Shown here piece by piece: positions 32,927 to 43,418 of a DNA stretch of 45,742 bases; positions within the stretch are counted from its first letter, which is position 1; each line of letters opens with the position of its first letter. The translations under genes were made by a program, and so were the position numbers. The notes under the pieces are model-generated. The model searched no databases. It was not told the origin of the DNA and was given only the letters and a program-made list of their open reading frames with translations. The stretch is from Bifiguratus adelaidae (Eukaryota; Mucoromycota; Endogonomycetes; Endogonales), in assembly GCA_002261195.1 (NCBI GenBank), contig MVBO01000117.1, forward strand, positions 1 to 45,742. Direction: 5' to 3'.

Positions 32927-35873
32927 CTAATCCTCGTCATCTTGTGCCTCCTCGGCATCCATATCATAGACGACTGCATGTCGACGTTGATGACTAAGGA
33001 TACAAGCGACGCGACGACCAGGTCGCCCATTAGTGGAAATGTCGTTGATGTCGGCAAAGTCTAGCTGTCGCATCTTGTCCAATTGGAGCTGTACCTTATA
33101 TGTAACCTATGTGAATCGGGTTGTCATGGCGTAGTGCGGCGTGAGTGACTTACCATAATGTTGTTGTCTTTGCTGACGGCTTGAAAATCCAGGACCGTCC
33201 AATTGAACAAACCGACCCAGGTTGAGTCTAATTAGCCTTGTGAGACCACGAATAATACCGTGCATGCTGTTAGCAGCTTACCTGCATCTTTGGCTTTCAG
33301 CAGCACTGCCAGATAATCTTCGTCAAAGCCTTCAATGCCCGCTAAAAGCACTTCGCCTTGCGCATCCAAGCTAGGTCCAACAGCCAGACTGATTACGGTT
33401 GTGAGCGTAGACGATGGCTTTTGCAGCGTTTCTAATGTTTCTTCCGACAGAATGCCAACGGGAAGGTGAAGGTGTTGAGGGGATGGATGGGAAGGAAAGG
33501 TGCTTTTGCACAATCGAATATGAGGAGGAAACTCAGAACTCTGGTTGGGCTCGTAAATAGCACACAGTAATACTATTTCGCCACCCTTGCAAGAGGAATC
33601 AGCATCAACATTACGGCCATCAAACAAAATCGGCTCACCTTCGACCATACATTGTAGGATGACTTTAGAGTGCTAGTTTCTTGCGTGGACATTGGCGAAT
33701 CATCGACGGTAGTAGCAAATGATGACAGTGGTTCAACGTAGAGAATAGGCCGATCATCGTGCCTTCGTATGCTACAAATACTTTTAAGCACGCGTAAAGC
33801 CATCGACGCAAATGTTGCCATGGTGACCGGTTCCTCCATTGTTTCCTCACTGGTGGATCGAGGCAATTTTTGCGTAGACCTAGGTATTTTGACCCGCCTA
33901 GGAGGATCCAGCGTATATCCACGAAGTTGATCTAATTTTTCGGGTCGATGCATTTGATCAATGGCCGACAAGAGGTCTTTTCCATCGCTGGAAAAGTATT
34001 CGCTTAGGGGATCACCAGTCAGGCTGTTACGGATGAAATCAGCGACAATGCGATTGTCGACGGAGTATTTTGGTCTCGGAATCGATCCGTCTTCTGCGGC
34101 GCTCAGTTCTACAGCTAACAAACGAGACTATGGGCTCAATGAAGATAGACACAGCGAGGATTGTCTCGTACCTTGATTTAGCCAGAGAGCAAACTCTTTA
34201 AAAGCATTCGCCTCCTTTTCAATTTTGTCCAGAAGCTCATTGGCCACCAGCAGAAATGCGGACGACATGTGTATCAATTCCTCAATGTACCTTGTACGTG
34301 CCGCGTCACCCCGCCGGCTGTCTTCCCTATGGACGACCTGTTAGTCTCGTCTGGTAGAGTGACGTTCATCCACGCCTACCATCTGCTTTGGCCCAACATG
34401 TCGGTGAGGCTCAAGAGTAGCCTTTCGCCAGCCGGTTGAATGTGCTTGATGATGAGAATCCTCATGTTGGCCCATCCACTATCTGTTTGTCGTGTCCACT
34501 TTTTCAGTCCCTAAAGTATTTGAAGCATGAGGCATTGTAACCTGACCATCCATGGCAAATACAACTTACTCTTGGGGTCAAATGTCGTTGTAGAAAGAGG
34601 TTTACCGGTTCGCTCGGTGTCCCAGTGCCCAACATGCCGAGTAGCTCGATTTTGGGTGTTGCATTAGGTTCTGGATCGCCAAATTAGCGTCAAAATGCTA
34701 ACCGAAGCTAGTGAGACCCATACCGTTGTGATCATCCAAAATTTGCTGGAAAGCATTCACATATTCCCCAGTAAGCTCGGTGGCTCTCTTGTAATCGCCT
34801 TCAAGCGCCTTATACGCTTCCGAGATATAGGTGAGCAGTGACTCGCATGTCCAGGCTTTGCGCGCCAGCAATTGCATTTCGGCGAGTGTGTCTCCGGTCA
34901 AACCTGTGCCGACCATGGCTTGCTGAATGATGTCTTGTCCGTTGTATACTGTCCCCCGCAAGAGCAATGCAATTTTGGAGAGGTCGGGAAACGCTTTTAT
35001 AGAAAGTATGTCCGTGAATTTGACGTCAGGAACAGACACGATATCTTCGAGCCTATATACTTTGAGATCCAACATTCCGCAGACACTGCAGCATGATGAG
35101 ATGAACGAAAAGCTTAGGAAATTTGGCTTTAGCCACTTGCCTCATATACAAAACATGTTCGCGGTTTGCCACCACCAATAGATCAACCACGTCCGACGGT
35201 TTCAACCATGGTGCTTGCTGGATGGTGCTTGCGTTTGATTTCCGGTCTACAGAAAAGACATCTCTACAAAACATTATGGAGTCTTAGTAGCGATACAACG
35301 CAAAGGCTTGCCTACGACGTACCCTGTACCAGGTCGAGGAAGCTCTTCGAGAGGCGGCAAACGTTTTGTAATGCTTTCCAACGACGGATCTTCAGTCTAA
35401 AACGGCATTCATCAGACATCCTGCACCGTTATCATCCGCGTCGCGTACCCAGGCATCGGACATGGTGAGCTTGTTGGTCACACAAGCACTATTGTCCGCC
35501 CAATGGATCCGTTCAATGGCTGCCGTCCCACATGCAAGCCGTCGAACACATGTATCAATTCCAATATCATGTAACTCAACCATGCCATTGTTCCAGCCAA
35601 TGGCGAGCAACAAGCCTAGAGGAGATGAATATCCACCTACATCTTGTCCTTGTGTCCAAGAACCCTACCGTCAGGCTTCCACTCTATGCTAGTGACAACC
35701 TTGTCGTCGTCTCCTGCAAGCGACCAGATCTTTGTCCAAGTGATTCGGTAAGCTGTCACTGAACCACTGCTGCTCAGTAGAGCAACAACATCCATGGTTG
35801 GACACCATGCTATCTGTCTTGTTGTCTCGCGGTGCAAGTGTTCTGATAACTGGTGAAAGGAACGCGTCGGCAT
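32927..35873 (-). CDS. APC4: Anaphase-promoting complex subunit 4
   Basis: Scaffold subunit of the APC/C ubiquitin ligase that drives anaphase and mitotic exit. Twelve exons (35873-35669, 35615-35449, 35396-35330, 35282-35141, 35085-34724, 34670-34570, 34510-34380, 34326-34172, 34114-33639, 33585-33282, 33227-33154, 33106-32927) sum to 2364 nt, 787 aa, as expected. N-terminal WD40 part: FHQLSEHLHRETTRQIAWCP, VTSIEWKPDGLLLAIGWNNG. Middle APC4 domain: FPDLSKIALLLRG, GLKKWTRQTDSGWANMRILI, RYIEELIHMSSAFLLVANEL, NRIVADFIRNSL. C-terminus acidic (DAEEAQDDED). Intron 4 (35086-35140) uses a GC donor (AG|GCAAGT); no GT donor restores frame. It is divergent from PIG-P, starts 54 bp apart. Confidence 0.93.
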
Positions 35874-35927
35874 TGAACCTTAATTGGGAACGCGTTCGAC
35901 GCCTTTGTAGTGGACAGGGTAGACGTG

Positions 35928-36831
35928 ATGCAAGACTATAAGTAAGTATATGTGCGTCTATGGTTTATACCATGCGATGCTCATGTCGGTCCTAGCGTCA
36001 ATGTGAAGCGCACATCGTCCTACAACTCTATTCTGGACTTGAATTCGCAGTTTCGAAAGCAGGCTGATGGCATCGTCTTGCCTCGCATACCCTCTCAAAC
36101 AGCGATCACACCGCCGGCAGCAGGCGCAAACAGCCATCTAAAGAAAGGAAGAACTCGGGCGTTGTCTGGGTAAGTCAATGTGATTGTATTGAACGAATCC
36201 TTCTGAGCCAATATCTGCTAGTCCGGCCTTATTGTACCCTCCGGATAACTCGCCGACTACGTTAACAAAGACGCCAACGTACGAGTACTATGGCTTTGTC
36301 ATGTATCTGGGATCCTTTGTCGCCTTTGGTGAGAATTATTGTTGCACATGGAGAAGGTGCGTATTGACATTGCTTCTACGATAGCCATCTACTTGCTGTG
36401 GGCGTACATGCCAGACGAGTTTCTGGAAATGATTGGGATAAGTTACTATCCGAACCGGTGGGTGATTGATTGCTCCGCGTGTATGCCTTCACAAAGTTGA
36501 TTTGCGCTCTTTTTGCCATGCTAGCTGGTGGGCTTTGGCTATACCAGTCTGGATTGGTATGCTCGTTCCTTTCATTCTCATCTGGTTCATGACCATCAAC
36601 ATGATCAATACTCCTTCCCTCGATTCTATACACGCCATCACAGGTAAGTTTAGATGCGCCCAAGAAATGAATGTCTTGACTGATCTCTAGATAGATGAAT
36701 ATAGCCATATTCCAAATGAGGTCCATCATGCCATATCGCAAGATGACGATCACATACCCGAGATTCAAGACCTCCCAATGGGATTCGTCAACGCTGTCTT
36801 GTATGGCGAAGGCACTATATCGACGTCGTAA
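35928..36831 (+). CDS. GPI19: PIG-P subunit of GPI-GlcNAc transferase (Gpi19)
   Basis: Small membrane subunit of the complex whose catalytic chain is PIG-A. Six exons (35928-35941, 35996-36169, 36222-36328, 36385-36457, 36525-36643, 36695-36831) sum to 624 nt, 207 aa. The first exon is only 14 nt (MQDYN). PIG-P signatures: EYYGFVMYLGSFVAFAIYLL (membrane span 1), WAYMPDEFLEMIGISYYPNR, WWALAIPVWIGMLVPFILIW (span 2), NMINTPSLDSIHAITDEYS. The N-terminal 75 residues are a basic disordered extension. The last intron ends at CTAGATAG (36694), since the nearer CTCTAG would shift frame. Divergent from APC4. Confidence 0.93.
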
Positions 36832-36980
36832 ACGTAGTCTGAATCACCCGTTGGATACCGTCCAGCCGATCAACCTCATCAGCGTCCGCTGCGCGCCGAC
36901 AAGGTATAAATGGAAGAGTCAACGTTGAGGCAAGACAGAGCGCAACCGTTCTGCAATCTTCTCTTCATCAATTCTTACGA

Positions 36981-38546
36981 ATGGGAATCTTTACAACTCG
37001 CAATCGCTTGACCCAATTGGTCATTGTCGTCTTTGTACTGCAAGCGTCGCTCTTTGTCTTGAAGGTCGACGCGAGAAATCCTTCCGTTGGTGTTCCAGGT
37101 GGTGGAAGACCTGGAGGGTTGTATAAGCGCTGGCTTGGCTGTTTTGGCTGCGAGGAGTGCGGTGGCTTCGAGGAGGAGTGCGGAGGCGAAGACATGTTCG
37201 CCGAATGTGAAAACAATGAACGCTGTCGAGAAATTGCAGCCGAGGAGTGTGAAAACCTGGATGTCAATGTCTGCTGCTCTTCACAAGAGGCGTTCTGCTG
37301 CACCAACGCTGAATGTGAATCTGAGGCTGAAAGTATGTCATGCAAGCGGAAGAGACAGTTTGGTTGTTTTGGTGGTTGTGGTGGTTGTGGATGCAATGAC
37401 GAAGAGTTTATGAGTGCCGAGTGCGAGAACGAGGAATGCTGCGAACAGCTCGCTTTCGAGGAGTGTGAAAACCTGGATGTCAATGTCTGCTGCTCTTCAC
37501 AAGAGGCTTTCTGTTGCACGACTAGCGAGTGCGAGAATGAAGACGAATTTTCCAGATGCGGCTTCAAGCGTAGCCCTCATATGGGAGGCAACCAGAACAG
37601 GGGAAGTCACTTCAAGCGTTTTTGTGGCGATGATTTTATTGAAGCGCACTGCTTTGACGAGGCTTGCTTCGATAACGAAGCTTTCGAGGAGTGTGAAAAC
37701 CTGAATATCAATGTCTGCTGCTCCGAGCAAGAGGCTTTCTGTTGCACGACTAGCGAGTGCGAGAGTGAAGACGAACTTTTCGACTGCGGCTTCAAGCGTA
37801 GCTATCCTGGAGCCAACAGGAACCGCATGTACAAGCGTTCTCGTGGACCTGCACCAGGTAATATGCGGCCATACTACAAGCGTTCTCGCGGTACTTCACA
37901 GTGGGGTCATGCTCCTTTTGCCAAACGTCGATGCGGTTTTGGTAACTGTGGTGATGACTTTGACTCTTTCGAGTGCTTTGATGAGGCTTGCTTCGACAAC
38001 GAAGCCTTTGAGAGCTGCGAGAACCTTGAGGCCAATATTTGCTGTTCGGAGCAGGAGGCATTCTGCTGCACAAACTCGGATTGTTTTTCTGATGCTGATT
38101 TCTTTGATTGTACAGGATGGAAGCGAAGTGGCTACCCCAGTAACGGGGGACGCAGCGGCTACCGTCCATACAAACGTAGTCTTGCCCCTTCAAGACGCCC
38201 TTACAAGCGTAGTCTCGGTCGCGGAGCCAATGCACCATCCAATTCTCGCTACTATCGTCGCTCTTTTGGTCAACCCGCTCGTTCTCCTTCACGCGGAGCT
38301 CTCTACAAACGCTTCGGTGGCCTCTGCGGGCCCTGTGACGGCTGCGGGTTCCTCTGTGACCCATTTGATCCTTTCTTCGACCACTGTGAATGCGAAATAG
38401 AGGAATGCGACTGCGAAAACGATGGCTGTGTCCATGTTTGCAATCCTATTGATATCAACTGGTGCATTGACCAAGATGCTTTCTGTGAGTGCAACTCAGA
38501 GGATTGCGATCGCTCAGATGTCTTCGGCTTCGGCTTTCCCTTCTAA
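36981..38546 (+). CDS. Secreted cysteine-rich repeat preproprotein with many Kex2-type sites
   Basis: Intronless 521-aa protein; no family recognised. Residues 1-31 form a signal peptide (hydrophobic 11-27). Five Cys-rich acidic modules: about 51-121 (13 Cys), 126-193 (14), 214-269 (10), 317-377 (11), 445-509 (14). Modules 1-4 share CENLxxN[VI]CCSxQEAFCC; module 5 is a divergent version (DINWCIDQDAFCEC). Modules are separated by Arg/Tyr/Gly/Ser spacers ending in dibasic sites: KR at 49-50, 122-125, 196-197, 212-213, 272-273, 285-286, 300-301, 315-316, 381-382, 398-399, 409-410, RR at 426-427, KR at 443-444, often preceded by Tyr. This predicts Kex2 cutting into Cys-rich domains plus short basic peptides. 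Role unknown: wall protein, signalling peptides or effector. Confidence 0.9.
   Translation: MGIFTTRNRLTQLVIVVFVLQASLFVLKVDARNPSVGVPGGGRPGGLYKRWLGCFGCEECGGFEEECGGEDMFAECENNERCREIAAEECENLDVNVCCSSQEAFCCTNAECESEAESMSCKRKRQFGCFGGCGGCGCNDEEFMSAECENEECCEQLAFEECENLDVNVCCSSQEAFCCTTSECENEDEFSRCGFKRSPHMGGNQNRGSHFKRFCGDDFIEAHCFDEACFDNEAFEECENLNINVCCSEQEAFCCTTSECESEDELFDCGFKRSYPGANRNRMYKRSRGPAPGNMRPYYKRSRGTSQWGHAPFAKRRCGFGNCGDDFDSFECFDEACFDNEAFESCENLEANICCSEQEAFCCTNSDCFSDADFFDCTGWKRSGYPSNGGRSGYRPYKRSLAPSRRPYKRSLGRGANAPSNSRYYRRSFGQPARSPSRGALYKRFGGLCGPCDGCGFLCDPFDPFFDHCECEIEECDCENDGCVHVCNPIDINWCIDQDAFCECNSEDCDRSDVFGFGFPF
37249..37782 (+). repeat. Tandem nucleotide repeats encoding the Cys-rich modules
   Basis: The module core is repeated almost without change: about 50 nt beginning GAGGAGTGTGAAAACCTGGA at 37,249 recur at 37,459, and a close variant at 37,687; the following TTTCTGTTGCACGACTAGCG occurs at 37,507 and 37,735. 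Spacing is about 210-228 nt. Such high nucleotide identity suggests recent duplication or gene conversion among modules 1-3, while modules 4 and 5 have diverged. Confidence 0.85.
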
Positions 38547-38715
38547 ACTGGAGTGCGGGAAATTTTCTTTTCTCTATTCAGCTTCTTTCTCAAATATATA
38601 ATCTCATTGACTGCATGTATCTAAACAAATCGCCAAGAAAGAGCCATGGCCGACGGCCATCCTTGATGCAAAACTATATACACCCTTCTTCTATACACAT
38701 CTCTCGTATTGTACA

Positions 38716-39844
38716 CTATATGAGGGAAATCTTGCTTCTGACAAGATGACCTTTAAAGTTTTTCAGTGGTTTAGGCGCATACTGCATCCGCCGAAAGGCT
38801 TCCTGAATATGAATGGACTTAAGCGGGGTCTGCTCGTTTTTTGGCAAGCTAAAGAGTCCTCCGGTAGCACCGGCACCCGCATTTTCGTCCTCGTCTTCTT
38901 CGTCGGCTTCACGTTTCCGTTTACCACCTACGGCATCATCCACCTCACCGCCTCGATGGCGAGCAGCCTCAGAACCGGCCCATTCGTTCTTGACCTTCAT
39001 GGCTGCTTCGGTGATGGTACTGACCATCTCAAAGGTCAAAAAGCCAAGAATATCAATAATGTCATCATTGGGTTTCACGTCAAGCAGCGTCGACATGTTG
39101 GCCCAATCCCGGAACCGCTTTCCTTTCCGATAGGTGAAGCTCGCCTGCCGACACTCGGAATAATGCACATATTCTTCCCGACTCATGGCTCGAGTCACGG
39201 CGTCAGCGTCTCGTAATCGTTGAACACTTTCGTTGTACGCTTCCACTTCATCATCGTCTTCCGAGTCGGAATCGGCTCCAGCGTTCATGGCATCTGAGAA
39301 GGCGTTGACGAGTTCCCATGGTAACTTGATGACCCTCCGCCGTACCTTGCCTCCTTTATCTACATTCACGGTCAATCTTGTTTAGTCTGCATTCCATCCT
39401 ACTCACCTGCTTCTGTATCATCAAGATCCACATCGTCGACGGTCGCATCGGTAGGATCGTTGGCTTTGGCATTCTTGCGTACTTCCTTCCAGCTGAGAAA
39501 CGATCGCAACCGATTGACTTTGCCTCGGTCATGCCGCACCAAGAATATAAGATCTTCTGGTGATATATGACGTGATCCTCGTCGATGAGCAAGCGCCGAG
39601 CCTTGAAGGATCTGCAAGACAACCGCTAATGAGCATCACAACCGCATTGACGTCGCACACCTACAATCTCCACCACTTGAGATTTTACAATGTCTTCTAC
39701 CAGGTTGACCGTCTCTGGGAGGGGATCCGATACCTCTCCCGTAACAAACATCATTTGAGAGATTTCATTGGCATACTTGGGTCCCTTGTCTGCCTTGTCT
39801 GCCTTTTTGGACATTCTGGAGAGCGGAAGGGTGAGGTGTGACAT
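38716..39844 (-). CDS. SPT3: SAGA subunit Spt3
   Basis: TBP-interacting SAGA subunit with two histone folds, acting at TATA promoters. Exons 39844-39665, 39611-39407 and 39359-38716 sum to 1029 nt, 342 aa. Signatures: KYANEISQMMFVTGEVSDPL, PETVNLVEDIVKSQVVEI, then RRGSRHISPEDLIFLVRHDR and RLRSFLSWKEVRKNAK (first fold); EEYVHYSECRQASFTYRKGK, FRDWANMSTLLDVKPNDDII and ILGFLTFEMVSTITEAAM (second fold); C-terminus NFKGHLVRSKISLI. The start ATG is only 20 bp from that of MHF1 on the other strand. A downstream in-frame ATG (MSKKADK, 10 codons in) is an alternative. Confidence 0.94.
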
Positions 39845-39864
39845 ATTTGGTAAGACGCGTCTTT

Positions 39865-40502
39865 ATGGACGACGATACGCGACAAGAGACAGAGCAGGTA
39901 AGTTAGACGCGCGGGAGGGCAGGGTGTTAAGCACAAGATCTGTAGAGGCTCAAAGCTGCCATTTGGTATACGGTGGGCAAGATGTGCCGAGAAGCAGGTA
40001 AGCTCTCACCGGACCCCACTGACAGGTGCTCAACGCGTCTATCAGAGTTGGAGTTGAATGCAAAGATATCGCCTCAATTCATTGCTTCACTCTCGGATGT
40101 GGTCTACAAGCAAGCCGGTACGTCGTAGCGAATAGAACACTTTGCGCATGGTGCTGATAGGATCCACGTAGGTCACCTTGCGGTGGACTTGGAGCATTTT
40201 GCAAAGTAAGTGGAGCTAGGATGAATACACGTGAGCTGATGCGCGATCATAGGCACGCTAAACGATCCGTTATATCGATGGAAGACGTCAAGGTAAGCAT
40301 GTTGAATGCATAATGTGGCCATCCGGCTCACCTCACGTTAGCTGTGTGCTCGACGAAATGACAGCCTGGTAAGCGTACCGTTCACGATTGAGAGACAAGC
40401 GCTCAATGCACTCTTCATTAGCACGAGATCATATCGGACGATGCTCAACGGTTAGCAGATCAGATGGCCAAAGAAAAGGAAGCCAAAAAGAGGCGCAAGT
40501 GA
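39865..40502 (+). CDS. MHF1: Histone-fold protein Mhf1 / CENP-S
   Basis: With Mhf2/CENP-X it stimulates the FANCM/Mph1 helicase and joins the CENP-T-W-S-X complex at kinetochores. Seven small exons (39865-39897, 39946-39997, 40046-40117, 40172-40205, 40253-40292, 40342-40368, 40422-40502) sum to exactly 339 nt, 112 aa, the usual size. Spliced signatures: RLKAAIWYTVGKMCREAELE, ISPQFIASLSDVVYKQAGHL, AVDLEHFAKHAKRSVISMED, VKLCARRNDSLHEIISDDAQ, then a Lys-rich tail KEKEAKKRRK. Six introns in 640 bp is extreme density. It is divergent from SPT3 and convergent with COG7 (stops 33 bp apart). Confidence 0.93.
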
Positions 40503-40535
40503 TGTACATAGGGAAAGGAAAGGCTATAGTGTGAT

Positions 40536-43404
40536 TTATGATACGTGGACACGCCGCATTTTGGCAATCACATCTTGTATCTCAGTCCTTTGCTCCACCT
40601 TTGCCTCAGATAATTCACTCGCCTCCATTTGAACAGCTCGCAAAATCTGAGTAATTTCATCTGTAGGTTCCACGTCGAAAGCCGTCAAGACATTGACGAG
40701 GTATTCAATGTCGGTTGCGAGTTGTTTGGCACCTGAAGCACTGAGGTATGGAATGGCGAGGATTTCTTGCACAACTGTATGCATCACCCCTCGCGAGACG
40801 GACGTCATCCATCGGTGCGTAATGTCCTCGGTCGTCAGCTGGGAATGATTGGAATGAAATCGCTTCCGAATCGTGGTTGGGGATGCCGATGCTGTGGGTG
40901 TTTGAAGCTCTTCCTGTTGATCCATGCCACCTACAAAGTCGGAGACCTTGTCTGATTCTCCAGTCTCGGTCGGCTCCTGTTTAGTCATGTAGGGCAAATC
41001 ATCCACGATGAGGCCAAGGGTATCGTTGTCGGAATACATCTCAAGATGAGGTGGGAGCATGAGAAGTTGTTCGCCGACTTTGGTAATGTATTCGGAGGGT
41101 GATAAACTGAATTTCGGCATATTGTTGAGGATGGATCGAGATCGGCGTCGGTCAAAGGCTTGATCGTTCCAAAGCCGATCATTGTGGCGAAGGTTCTTTA
41201 GACTTTTGGTCACATGTGCTTCAATGCTTTTGTATACGTTCATTCGGCAGGCTGCAATGCAGCGCAAAAGTGCTTGTCGTGCAGGAAGAAGAAGGACGTC
41301 GTCAGTCTTGTCGAGACTTTCAAAAATTCTGGCGAGTTCAAAGTTATTGAGTGTACTCGATCGCAAGAGCGATACGGCTGCCGAGGCTGGTTTACGATCT
41401 TGCGTTTGTTGGAATTGAGGGGATATGCTGAAACTGCGTCGCCGCGTGCTTGGATAGAGACCTGAATCGGCCTTTATCGACTCGCGATGTTTTACGCTCT
41501 GTCTCCGATCTCGTTTTGTCGATATTGAGCTACGGTTGGAAAGACTGGAATGGCGGAAAAGTGGTGCAGCCAGAGACGCGACACTATCTTCACGTTCATA
41601 TCCTAAGACATGGATTTCGCATGATCGTAAAGCATGCTCAACATCGACTTCGAGGCTGTATAACCGATCGTCGAGAACCTGGCACAGTTTGAGCCAAGAT
41701 AGTCGCGCTTGAAAATCGCTCCATTGATCCGTCTCTCCTCCACTCGCCGCACCTTCCAAGCTAAAGCTGGCCACGCTGGGCAAAGCCATTCCGGAGAAGC
41801 GTCGTGAATTGCGTGGCGATAGGACGGGCCGTTTGACCACGGGTTCTTCCTCAGCCATCTTCTCAAAAGCTTGCGTGATGGTGTCGAAGTACTTGTTGAG
41901 ACTATTCAGCATGCCTGGAGCTCCAAACCCAAAGGTGAAAGATGTGCAATGATGCACCGCATTACTGGGCCCTTCAAAGAACTTCACCGTATTATCAATG
42001 AGGAATTTTGCCCTTTCGAGATGAGCCATCTTACGCGCTTGCTCCACGACGGCATCAGACTTTGATGTTAGGTACCGTAGTTCATAATCACCGTAGTCAC
42101 GTTGGTAGGGCAAGAAAGGCTCAAACAATACGTATGCCCAAGCGGTGGGATCATCCTGCAAGGGAGGCCGACCACTAAGAGCAGAAGCGCTTGATGCTGA
42201 ACGGCGATCAACATCGCGTCTAGATGCTATGGAGTCCTGTGCCGGTGAGAGCGCATGACTGAGGATATGACTACTTTCGCCGAGTATACCAGCCCGGCTA
42301 AGAGATTTTTCAAGCTCGACGGTGATTGTGAAGGCTTGTATGAGATGCTCTAGCGCGCCTTCATGCAAAGTGATACTGGAAAGCCGTGTTGCAAAGGATG
42401 GATCAAGATGTGCGAAAATGTGCTGTAGAAATTTGTAAATGACAAGCTTTGGATCGTTGACGATGTTGGTGCACCAAGCATACTCTTCGCTCAAAACGAT
42501 AAATACTTCCTGGTGAAATTGTGATAATAGATGCGAGAAGGCTGTGGCGCTTTCGTCAATGACCTCTGACGTCAAACTGAAATTTGACCATATCGACCGT
42601 ATCTTGACGGAGCGCTCGTTAAAGTAAACATTGAAAAAGATGTCTTCTTGTCCGAGTTGTTGATAGATGCGATAAAAACGGCGACTGGCAACGGCATCCC
42701 TGGCTTGCAAGGCTCGATCTAGCAAAGGTCGCACTGCCTCTTCCAAATCGTCACGAAGCCGCGCGAGCAATTCCTGACGATAGGCATAGTCTGCAGTGTT
42801 GTGAAAGACTTGTAAACTCTTGCCGGCATCTTCCAGACGACCTCCAGCTTTCTCAAAGTCCTTGGCTTCAATGAATGCCTTTGCTTCTACCTCCAAGTTG
42901 ATCCAATTGTCGGCTTCCTTGAGAGCAGCCCGACAAGCCTCCATGCGCGTTTTCACAAGATCCAACTGCTTGAGGTGAAGTAATCCTTTGGCTGTCTCAT
43001 CATCCAGGCTCGTAATCTGCTCCTTGACACTATCAACGACCTGTCGCACCGACGCAGCCTCGTCCTTCATCCAAGTTAAATCATACACGATACGCGGCAT
43101 CCGAGCCACCATATCCTTGGACACCTTCCCAAAGGTCTCAGACACGTCTTGGTTAAGTATTTGTAATCGACTCAGCAGCGCTACAGCCTGCCATTCCGTA
43201 TCATACGACCGAACCTCTACCGAATGAGTACGTGAACACCATCCCATCTCACTCACCTTGTGCTGGTTCATCAACCTCGCCTCTAGGTACACCTAATCCA
43301 CTCGCTTCCTGCACCCTTCCATTGGTCTGTTGTGACAATGCGCGGTTGATCCAACTCTTGATGTCTACACTTTTGTCTCCCAACGTCTCCAATATCGCCT
43401 CCAT
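40536..43404 (-). CDS. COG7: Conserved oligomeric Golgi complex subunit 7
   Basis: Lobe B subunit of the COG tether for retrograde intra-Golgi vesicles. Two exons (43404-43257, 43216-40536) joined by a 40-nt intron give 942 aa. The N-terminal signature is DKSVDIKSWINRALSQ, followed by LLSRLQILNQDVSETF, DLTWMKDEAASVRQVVDSVK, DLVKTRMEACRAALKEADNW, RRFYRIYQQLGQEDIFFNVY. Long helical coiled-coil composition throughout; a Ser/Arg-rich disordered insertion lies at about 580-640. The splice is needed to reach the real start, since the long frame itself extends with nonconserved residues into the intron. It is divergent from the ZIP gene, starts 14 bp apart. Confidence 0.92.
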
Positions 43405-43418
43405 CACCAAAATCCACC

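Noticed and set aside
37792-38364. Minus-strand frames opposite the Cys-rich polyprotein
   Set aside because: Shadows caused by the repetitive plus-strand gene; no start context or family match.
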